21,729 nucleotides of DNA. Source: JBBQSF01 sp038214085 (lineage in GTDB: Bacteria > Bacteroidota > Bacteroidia > Bacteroidales > CG2-30-32-10). Below are positions 1-6,715 of this stretch, piece by piece. The stretch is taken from positions 1-21,729 of the forward strand of contig JBBQSF010000045.1 in assembly GCA_038214085.1 (NCBI GenBank). The letters run 5' to 3'. The position numbers and the translations under genes were made by a program. Each line of letters begins with the position of its first letter. The first letter of the stretch is position 1. The notes beneath the pieces were generated by a model. That model saw only the letters and a program-made list of their open reading frames with translations. It searched no databases and was not told the DNA's origin.

Positions 1-471
1 GGAAGCCTATTTCTTAAATATACTTTAACAGAATATGTTGCGGCATATAAAGAAATTGCAGTTAAAGAAATGAACCGTTCGGGAATTCCTGCAAGCGTAA
101 CAATGGCACAGGGAATACTCGAGTCAGCATACGGAAACAGCACTTTGGCTTTGATGGCGAACAATCATTTCGGAATAAAAAACAAACCCGATTGGAAAGG
201 CGAAACCTATTCAATTGGAGCATCCTGTTATAAAAAATACAATTCGGTTTTAGAAAGTTTTAAAGATCATTCCAATCATATCAAATCGCGCAAATGGTAT
301 GCTGACTTATTTTTGCTTAGTCATACGGATTATAAGAACTGGGCTCTTGGCTTGAAAAAAGCTGGTTATGCTGAAGATCCCAATTATGCTTGGAGCTTAA
401 TCAGCCTTGTTGAAAAATACAAACTCAGCGATTTGGATAAGTTGTATTCTCCGAGTGATACACTTAAATAA
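1..471 (+). CDS. Glucosaminidase-family peptidoglycan hydrolase, 3' part
   Basis: This is the C-terminal part of a peptidoglycan hydrolase of the glucosaminidase family (FlgJ/LytG type), which cleaves glycan strands in the cell wall. The frame is open from the first base, so the gene starts outside the window and the ATG at 70 is internal. The family core is clear: a YVAAYKEIA segment at the left edge, then SVTMAQGILESAYGNS with the catalytic-type glutamate in ILES, the ANNHFGIK motif, and a Y-N-S-V-L-E-S-F-K-DH segment. The protein ends about 20 residues after the domain, with no LysM or SPOR tail downstream. Whether a signal peptide or other domains exist upstream cannot be seen. It is followed after 102 bp by the DUF5686 gene on the same strand, which appears to have its own promoter. 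The family assignment is firm; the exact bond cleaved is inferred from the family. Confidence 0.88.
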   Translation, partial: GSLFLKYTLTEYVAAYKEIAVKEMNRSGIPASVTMAQGILESAYGNSTLALMANNHFGIKNKPDWKGETYSIGASCYKKYNSVLESFKDHSNHIKSRKWYADLFLLSHTDYKNWALGLKKAGYAEDPNYAWSLISLVEKYKLSDLDKLYSPSDTLK

Positions 472-497
472 AATTTTCCGCACATTTTCATTATTAA

Positions 498-530
498 TTT
501 CCGCACGTATTTTTCAATAAGTTATTTTTG
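498..530 (+). promoter_or_regulatory. Candidate Bacteroidota promoter for the DUF5686 gene
   Basis: TATTTTTG at 523-530 is an exact match to the Bacteroidota -7 element TAnnTTTG. A TTTC at 498-501 lies 21 bp upstream, a one-mismatch version of the -33 TTTG. Initiation about 7 bases downstream would give a leader of roughly 37 nt to the GTG at 574. This is pattern matching only. Confidence 0.45.
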
Positions 531-573
531 CGGTTGAATAAAACTAAAGTTTAAATTTATTCGTTTAGTATCT

Positions 574-3204
574 GTGCTAAAAATCAAGCTTTTTGTTTTC
601 ATTTTTTTTCAATCATTTTTGATTTACAGTCAAACACTGAAAGGTTTTCTTACTGATGAAAGTGGAGTACCTGTGCCTGGCGCCACCATTAGCATAAAGG
701 ACAGTTATGTTGGCGTAATGACCGATAAAAATGGATATTATCAAATATCACTTAAGCCGGGAAAGCAAACTGTTGTGGTTAAAATGATGGGCTTTAATCC
801 TGTTGAGAAAACATTAGAAGTTTCAGGGAAATTGCCAATTAAATTCGATACAATATTAAGTATGAATGCAAAGTTGCTGAACGAAACTGTTATTTCGTCT
901 GACAACCGCAGTCTCGGAAAATCTATCATGCAAAATGTCAAGGATAAACGAAAGGATTTCCTTGATTCGGTTCAGCATTTTCAATGCACCATTTACAGGC
1001 ATATTTCGCTCGAAAATGTTGAGCCAAAATTTGTGCGCGATTCCATTGAAAAAACAAAAGTTGACAGCCTCGAAGCAAATCTCAAAAAGCAGGAAATTCG
1101 CAAAAGAAAGCGGGATATAAAGCGCGAAGAACGGAAAAGAAAAAAGCTGAATGATTCAACAAAAAATAAAAAGGCGGAAACGTATTTGATAAATTATGTC
1201 TCCGACCTTGATGAAACTATTGCGACATTGTATTTCGACAAACCTGCCAAATACAAAGAATCCGTAATTGCCGAAAACACCTACGACATTAAATGGCCAA
1301 GTCGTTTCTATTTTATGGCAGGCACGGATATGTCCGAAGGCATTGAGATTGAAAACATGACGTATCAGCCGTACAATCCTTATATTCTTATTAATGACGA
1401 TGCAACTGCCGATTTTAACTTCTACAAACCAACAATATCGCAGCCGTCTATTTGCATAAAACCTCTGCTTTCGCCTATTGCTCCGGGTTCTTCATTGTTC
1501 TATTTATACGATTATGATGGCGTTTTATATATCGAAAATAAAAAGTTTTATAAAATAAAAGTAAAGCCACTTTTCCCTGCAGATGCCTTGTACAGCGGAA
1601 CCATTGTGGTGCACGACAATACATGGGCGCTTCAATCTGTTGACCTGAGCATAAATCAGGATGTGTTGCTGTATTGCAAAAGTTTCAGAGTGCAGCAAAC
1701 GTATCAATTGCAATCGGGAATTAGTGTGCCTGAAAAAAGCACATTTACTTATATTGTTAAAGAGGGAAAACGAACCATAACAGGCACTACTGATGTGTTT
1801 TATTCTGATTATGTTTTGAACGATTCTATACCCTTAAAAACATTTTCGGCTGAAATAAAAGTGTACCAAGATGGGGCGCTAGAAAAAGATTCTGCTTGGT
1901 GGGCTGATCAACGTCCTCTGTCACTTACATTAAACGAAAATAAATTCATAAAACGAACCGACAGCTTATCTAAATATTACAACAGCGATTCGTATATTTT
2001 TAAAACAGATTCTTCGTCCAACCATATCGATATATGGAATTTTTTGTACGAAGGCATCAGCCATACCAACAGAAAAAGACAGATTGTGTATTTTATCAAT
2101 CCATTGGTAGCGCAAATTAATCCATTGGGAATAGGTGGTTACAGACATAGTTTTGGTGGATATTTTTTTAAACGTTTTCCAAATGATTATTTGTTTGAAT
2201 CGGAAGGGATGTTGAATTATGGATTTGCAAATAAAGATTTGCGTGGCAGGGGCGGAATAGGGCTTACGTATTTTCCAAAAAAGTTTGTACGTACATTTTT
2301 CAGGTTCGGCGATTTTTACGATCAGGTTAACAACAATGCTTCCATAGGTTCCATGTTCAGCCGGAGCAATTATGCACGAACAAAAACATTCAGTATTGCC
2401 CAGCGCATGGAATTGATAAACGGACTTTTTGGCGAGCTTACATTTATTTTTTCCGATCAAACTCCCATCAGCAACATGCAACTGGAACAGTGGTCGAACG
2501 ATATTTTCGGTACTGTGAATACACCCCTTGAATTTACGGAATACATTAAAACAGAATTTCAACTTGAATTTAAATATCTGATTCATCAGAAATACGTGAT
2601 GAAAAATAAAAGAAAAATTCTTTTAGGAAGCAACTGGCCTGAATTCTCATTCTTGTGGAGGAAAGGTGTGCCGGGGCTTTTGAACAGTGAAGTGAATTTT
2701 GATTATGTAGAAATAGGTGCTCAGCACGAATTGAAATTGTCACGTTGGGGAAGATTGAACTGGAGCGTGAAAGGCGGATCTTTTCTGAATAAAAACAACT
2801 TAAGAATACTTGAACATAAATATTTCAGAGGCTCGGACAATATCTTTTTCAGCAGTCCGGCCCGAAGCCTACAACTTTTAGGACCAACACTAAGCAGTTC
2901 GTCAACATTTATTCAGTTTAATGCAATACATCATTTCGAGGGTGCCATTATGGATAAAATTCCATTGATGAGCCGACTCAAAATTGGCTTGGCTGCGGGT
3001 GGAGGCGGATTATTTATGCAGGAAAATAGTTTCAGACATGCGGAAGTATTCGGAGGATTGGAAAGGGTTTTTCGTATCCGTAGGCAATTGTTCCGAATTG
3101 GTGTTTTTGCAGTAACAGCCGACAATAATTTAAATAAAGCAGATTTCTCAATAAAATTCGGAGTAAACTTTTACAACAGTTTCAGCAAAAAGTGGGATTA
3201 TTAG
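574..3204 (+). CDS. DUF5686 / carboxypeptidase-regulatory-like domain outer-membrane protein
   Basis: This 876-residue protein has a signal peptide (about 1-19, ending LIYSQ), then a carboxypeptidase-regulatory-like domain (about 21-105) with the usual G-x-P-x-x-G-A and TDKNGYY motifs. Such domains sit at the N-terminus of many Bacteroidota outer-membrane proteins. The rest matches DUF5686, predicted to end in a beta barrel: the C-terminal half alternates aromatic and polar residues and the chain ends on Trp-Asp-Tyr. Its molecular function is not established; no TonB-plug motif was seen, so I do not call it SusC-like. Residues about 165-200 are very rich in Lys, Arg and Glu, odd for an exported protein. 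The start is GTG: a stop at 535-537 rules out anything upstream except non-start codons, and the GTG gives a standard signal peptide. It converges on the DUF5723 gene across the heptad array. Confidence 0.82.
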   Translation: MLKIKLFVFIFFQSFLIYSQTLKGFLTDESGVPVPGATISIKDSYVGVMTDKNGYYQISLKPGKQTVVVKMMGFNPVEKTLEVSGKLPIKFDTILSMNAKLLNETVISSDNRSLGKSIMQNVKDKRKDFLDSVQHFQCTIYRHISLENVEPKFVRDSIEKTKVDSLEANLKKQEIRKRKRDIKREERKRKKLNDSTKNKKAETYLINYVSDLDETIATLYFDKPAKYKESVIAENTYDIKWPSRFYFMAGTDMSEGIEIENMTYQPYNPYILINDDATADFNFYKPTISQPSICIKPLLSPIAPGSSLFYLYDYDGVLYIENKKFYKIKVKPLFPADALYSGTIVVHDNTWALQSVDLSINQDVLLYCKSFRVQQTYQLQSGISVPEKSTFTYIVKEGKRTITGTTDVFYSDYVLNDSIPLKTFSAEIKVYQDGALEKDSAWWADQRPLSLTLNENKFIKRTDSLSKYYNSDSYIFKTDSSSNHIDIWNFLYEGISHTNRKRQIVYFINPLVAQINPLGIGGYRHSFGGYFFKRFPNDYLFESEGMLNYGFANKDLRGRGGIGLTYFPKKFVRTFFRFGDFYDQVNNNASIGSMFSRSNYARTKTFSIAQRMELINGLFGELTFIFSDQTPISNMQLEQWSNDIFGTVNTPLEFTEYIKTEFQLEFKYLIHQKYVMKNKRKILLGSNWPEFSFLWRKGVPGLLNSEVNFDYVEIGAQHELKLSRWGRLNWSVKGGSFLNKNNLRILEHKYFRGSDNIFFSSPARSLQLLGPTLSSSSTFIQFNAIHHFEGAIMDKIPLMSRLKIGLAAGGGGLFMQENSFRHAEVFGGLERVFRIRRQLFRIGVFAVTADNNLNKADFSIKFGVNFYNSFSKKWDY

Positions 3205-3225
3205 AATAGCAAAATGATCCTACCC

Positions 3226-3526
3226 AATTCAACATTCTACATTCTACATTCTGCATTCTGCATTCTGCATTCTGCATTCTGCATTCTGCATTCTGAACTT
3301 TTAACTGCCGCTAGGCATGTCTACATTCTGCATTCAAAATTCTTCATTCTACATTCTACATTCTGAACTTTTAACTGCCGCTAGGCATGTCTACATTCTG
3401 CATTCAAAATTCTACATTCAAAATTCTGCATTCTGAACTTTTAACTGCCGCTAGGCATGTCAAAATTCTTCATTCTACATTCTACATTCTGCATTTTTAA
3501 CTGCCGCGAGGCATGTCAAAACTCAA
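3226..3526. repeat. Heptanucleotide-register repeat array with four embedded hairpin units
   Basis: This non-coding stretch lies between two convergent genes and divides exactly into 43 heptamers. It opens with AATTCAA, two CATTCTA and seven perfect CATTCTG copies (3247-3295). A 28-bp non-heptamer-like unit then recurs, starting at 3296, 3366 and 3436, with a shorter variant at about 3492. Each unit carries TGCC-GCTA-GGCA (TGCC-GCGA-GGCA in the last), a 4-bp stem with a 4-base loop. Unit spacings are 70, 70 and 56 bp, all multiples of seven. Between them lie CATTCTA, CATTCTG, CATTCAA, AATTCTT and AATTCTA heptamers. The last heptamers abut the stop codon of the minus-strand gene. No coding function is evident; replication slippage may account for the heptamers. 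Confidence 0.95.
3306..3317. repeat. Hairpin element 1 of the heptad array
   Basis: TGCCGCTAGGCA is a 4-bp inverted repeat with a GCTA loop. Identical copies lie at 3376-3387 and 3446-3457, and a variant with a GCGA loop at 3502-3513. All are preceded by TTAAC and followed by TGTC. No T-tract follows on either strand, so an intrinsic terminator is not supported. Confidence 0.8.
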
Positions 3527-3528
3527 AA

Positions 3529-4956
3529 TCAAGGAGTATCCTTAAACAAACTGTCGTTTGGCTTGGCTTCTTTATATCCGAAAATAAAGTTAAAACCGAA
3601 ATGAATATTAAAAGAGCGAGTTCCTGTGGGTTTAAAAAGAGCATAAATATTGTCGCTTGCAACGTAAGTTTGCCATGGACCGAGATTCAGAGCCATTGCA
3701 AATCCAATATTTGCATAACTGCGATTTTGCACCGAATAACTCACTGCAGCACTAAACATGTTCGCGAACCATTTGTTATAAGAAACAGTGAACGAAGGAT
3801 GGAGTTGCTTGTTGAAAATATCTGAACGTATGAGCAAACCTACTTTATCGTGTGGGGTTAGTGCGTAAATTCCGGTAAGGTAAATTTTGGTTGTAAGTGG
3901 CGACCAGTAAGAATTTCCCGTTTCCTTAATTTTAAAAATATCAGCCAGGGAATCAAGAATAGTATTGAGTTTTTCGTCAATAATGGAATCATTTTTATTA
4001 AAAAATTGTTGAATGTCGATGCCATCAAAAGTAAATTCATCCAAATTGTTTCCGTAATTTTTTGTTGTGGATTGTTCCCCGGGAACCCATTTTATTCCGC
4101 CAAAATCAAGCACACTTAACCCAAAAGAAAACTTGTCGTTGTATTTATATGAAGCACCGAGATCTATTCCATATCCTTTGTTGTCGCCGTTCATAATGTA
4201 ATCTTTAAAATCAAATTTGGGATCGTTGTTATCAATGGAATCATGTGCTGTTGAATCGAGTATAGAATTAGGAAGATAAACATTTACCAAGAAATTGGTA
4301 TGAGCGGTATGAGCAAAATCATTTTCATTGATGTCAACCGTAACGTCATTGTGTTTCGTGTATATATTTGCAAATCCCTGCAAGTATTTGAAACGTCCGC
4401 CGACACATAGTTTGTTATTGATATCACGAGCATAGCCAACGGCATATTCACGGTAATGTATGGCGTTAACACCAATTCCACTAAAATCAGCAGTTTCGCC
4501 GATAAACTGTCCGTTTCCTTTCCAGGCAAGGGAAATAAGGTCTTTTGGATAAGCAAATCTAAAAGATATTTTTTCAGTTGCACTAAAATTAAAGTAGTTT
4601 TTTTTCACTTTAAAACCGAATGAAAAAATCTCTTCCATAGCTTGTGCCGAAATATAATTTTTCTTTCCGAGTTTGTCGATAACTTTATCCATGGTTAATT
4701 GGAGCGAATCGTCGCTGCGCAAAGTAAACAAGTGTTTGTATGCAAACCCGCTGTGCCCCAAACCAAGATATACCGAAGAAAAAGCAGGGAATCCCACATG
4801 AACTTTTGCAGTAGGCATAAAAGCCGGATTTGTATAGCTCGACTGAGGAACAATAGGAAGGAGGTGCAATGTTAAATCCTGTTGTGCCGCAACATTAAAA
4901 CAAAGAGTAATTGCTGCGATAAATGTTGCAATGGATGTAAATATATGTCTTTTCAT
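3529..4956 (-). CDS. DUF5723 family outer-membrane protein
   Basis: This 475-residue exported protein has a signal peptide (about 1-24, likely cut after VAA before QQDL). Right after it comes the segment PQSSYTNPAFMP, typical of the DUF5723 family and of Bacteroidota proteins resembling FadL/PorV-type barrels. The rest has the short alternating, aromatic-rich strands and Gly-Asn turns expected of a beta barrel, and ends in NIHFGFNFIFGY plus a short polar tail. The family has no assigned function that I know. It lies 12 bp downstream of the 552-residue lipoprotein gene on the same strand, with no promoter-like element between them. The two are therefore probably co-transcribed and may act together at the outer membrane. 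The start is ATG, with no Shine-Dalgarno sequence. The stop codon lies at the edge of the heptad array. Confidence 0.8.
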   Translation of the reverse strand: MKRHIFTSIATFIAAITLCFNVAAQQDLTLHLLPIVPQSSYTNPAFMPTAKVHVGFPAFSSVYLGLGHSGFAYKHLFTLRSDDSLQLTMDKVIDKLGKKNYISAQAMEEIFSFGFKVKKNYFNFSATEKISFRFAYPKDLISLAWKGNGQFIGETADFSGIGVNAIHYREYAVGYARDINNKLCVGGRFKYLQGFANIYTKHNDVTVDINENDFAHTAHTNFLVNVYLPNSILDSTAHDSIDNNDPKFDFKDYIMNGDNKGYGIDLGASYKYNDKFSFGLSVLDFGGIKWVPGEQSTTKNYGNNLDEFTFDGIDIQQFFNKNDSIIDEKLNTILDSLADIFKIKETGNSYWSPLTTKIYLTGIYALTPHDKVGLLIRSDIFNKQLHPSFTVSYNKWFANMFSAAVSYSVQNRSYANIGFAMALNLGPWQTYVASDNIYALFKPTGTRSFNIHFGFNFIFGYKEAKPNDSLFKDTP

Positions 4957-4968
4957 TTTTTCGCAGAA

Positions 4969-6627
4969 TTAATTGTTAGGATTTACCTGATAATGTCCCT
5001 GTGCCTGAATTCCAAGTTTTACATCGATGTTGTAATCTGAGTATATTTTAACGGTAGAAGCACCATTGTTTATAGTTGCCAGTTTTGAATATACGAACAT
5101 TTTGTATGTGTTCTTTAAATTGGTTAGCCTATTTTTGTATACGGTAGTTTCAACATATTTATGATTTGTTGAAGTAACTCTGTAATCGGGCGATGGGCCA
5201 ATTGGAGCAGCATAAATAATCTGTTCAAAAGGCGAAAGCAATGAATCGATTTTATGGTATAGAGAATCAACAAAATATATTTGAACGCGCGCATCAATAG
5301 GAAATCCGTTGTCGGTATTGATTTTGAATTTTACCCATTCTGCTTTATCTATATCTTCTCCAAAGCTAAAATCAATGGTGTCCTGTAGTCTAAAATCCCA
5401 TGCAGAACCGTGCATTGGCAGTTCAACTTGAACATCCAAAGCAAAACGACTGCTGTCTTCAACAAAATTTTGATCAGAGGCGGGGTTTCCTGAAGGGTTG
5501 GATAAAGTGTTTATATGATATGCGATCCAGCGAGGTGAAATATTTAATGCATCGTCAAAATTTGAATTGTTTTTGTCGAGGGATTTTGTAGTTTGTACAA
5601 TTTGGCCCAGCTGAGCAAAATTTGGATAACCAACTACCCATTGACCGGTAAGTAAAGAGCTTGTGAGTGGAACTACGAAAGGAGGATTAACCGGAGAATA
5701 TGCTTCCATTAAATCGAATGAAACTGCCATTGGCATTCCGTAACCATTGTTGGCATAAATATGCAATTTCGGATCTTCAAAATGCAATGAACCCCATATA
5801 TTGTTTTTGAAAATCTCAATGAGCACTGAATCCTGATTTATTGAAAAAGTACGTTGTCCGAGATAGCCGAAAATAACTCTATAACTTATGTTTTGAAATG
5901 ATTCACCCATGTTGATATTGTATGGTGAATTATCTGAGTTGCCATCGCCGTAAGAAGTGATTTTGTACTGAACAGGAATTTGATTTCCTGAATTAAAAGA
6001 CAGAGTATAACCAGTGAGATCAAAGGCTTGCGATATATTAACCGAACCGCCGGTATAGTTGTAAATAATGGTTTTTTTAAAGGGAATACCATTCTTTTTT
6101 GCAGTGGGAAGGGTAATGTATATTCTTGAATTGTGATTTATATTGGCGTTGATATTAAAATTTAAAATCCCTGACTTAATCCGGATACTGTCGTAACGTT
6201 CGCTGTACGAATTTGTAAAAGAATAATTTCCTGAATATGTATATGAGGCGCTGTCGTTAAGAACAATGGCTCCAGGCGAAAAATTAAAACTTGAATTTAT
6301 GCTCTGGTCAGTAATCGAAATCAGCTCATCTGCACGTTGTGAAAAAATTCTTGAATTGTATATCAGGTAAAGAAAATTGGTGCCATCCTCAATAAAAAGA
6401 TGATTGGTGTCATAATCATTCAATATATCACGCAGGGTAAGTTTTGAATGAATAAGAGGAACAGCAATATTAGGATCATAATCAAAAGCAGCTATTTTAT
6501 CAAAATCAAACTCTTCTTTTTTGATGCAGGATTGAAGCATAAATAAAGAAAGCAGTAAAAATAAAGAAAACAAGAAAAGTTTTTTTACTATTGATTTTCT
6601 GGAGAAAAGAGTATAGACTTTTTTCAT
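4969..6627 (-). CDS. Large lipoprotein of unknown function, possibly surface-exposed
   Basis: This 552-residue protein begins with a basic region, a long hydrophobic stretch and the lipobox LQSC, placing the acylated cysteine at residue 34. Right after it comes IKKEE followed by FDFD. The K-(D/E)2 pattern close to the cysteine resembles the lipoprotein export signal described in Capnocytophaga and Bacteroides, so display on the cell surface is possible (inference). I do not recognise a named domain in the remainder. It is rich in Ser, Asn, Tyr and short beta-type segments, suggesting several beta-sandwich-like modules. It leads a two-gene unit with the DUF5723 protein 12 bp downstream; the pairing suggests a lipoprotein acting with an outer-membrane barrel. 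The ATG start gives the correct signal sequence. Confidence 0.75.
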   Translation of the reverse strand: MKKVYTLFSRKSIVKKLFLFSLFLLLSLFMLQSCIKKEEFDFDKIAAFDYDPNIAVPLIHSKLTLRDILNDYDTNHLFIEDGTNFLYLIYNSRIFSQRADELISITDQSINSSFNFSPGAIVLNDSASYTYSGNYSFTNSYSERYDSIRIKSGILNFNINANINHNSRIYITLPTAKKNGIPFKKTIIYNYTGGSVNISQAFDLTGYTLSFNSGNQIPVQYKITSYGDGNSDNSPYNINMGESFQNISYRVIFGYLGQRTFSINQDSVLIEIFKNNIWGSLHFEDPKLHIYANNGYGMPMAVSFDLMEAYSPVNPPFVVPLTSSLLTGQWVVGYPNFAQLGQIVQTTKSLDKNNSNFDDALNISPRWIAYHINTLSNPSGNPASDQNFVEDSSRFALDVQVELPMHGSAWDFRLQDTIDFSFGEDIDKAEWVKFKINTDNGFPIDARVQIYFVDSLYHKIDSLLSPFEQIIYAAPIGPSPDYRVTSTNHKYVETTVYKNRLTNLKNTYKMFVYSKLATINNGASTVKIYSDYNIDVKLGIQAQGHYQVNPNN

Positions 6628-6658
6628 AAGGAAAAATTTACATTTTTAAAATATCGGG

Positions 6659-6689
6659 TAAATGTATAAATTTATTAAGCTGAACGCAA
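6659..6689 (-). promoter_or_regulatory. Weak candidate promoter for the lipoprotein/DUF5723 unit
   Basis: On the minus strand TACATTTA (6666 to 6659) matches TAnnTTTG except for the last base. A TTG (6689 to 6687) lies 20 bp upstream, the expected -33 distance. The leader would be about 25-30 nt. One mismatch in AT-rich DNA makes this only suggestive. Confidence 0.3.
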
Positions 6690-6715
6690 CAAAAAAAATC
6701 AAATATTTAAAGGTG

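Noticed and set aside
1966..2586. 206-residue minus-strand frame
   Set aside because: It is wholly antisense to the well-supported DUF5686 gene and its sequence looks like a reverse-strand artefact rich in Ile, Lys and Cys.
574..3204. TonB-dependent receptor (SusC-like)
   Set aside because: Despite the carboxypeptidase-regulatory-like N-terminus there is no recognisable plug domain, and the rest matches DUF5686.
3306..3513. Terminators for the two convergent genes
   Set aside because: The four hairpins have only 4-bp stems and no adjacent T-tract in the direction of either transcript.
3226..3526. CRISPR array
   Set aside because: The repeating units are 28-bp blocks at 56-70 bp with low-complexity heptamers instead of unique spacers, and no cas gene is present.
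3457..3825. 122-residue plus-strand frame
   Set aside because: It starts inside the heptad array and runs antisense to the DUF5723 gene, with no family features.
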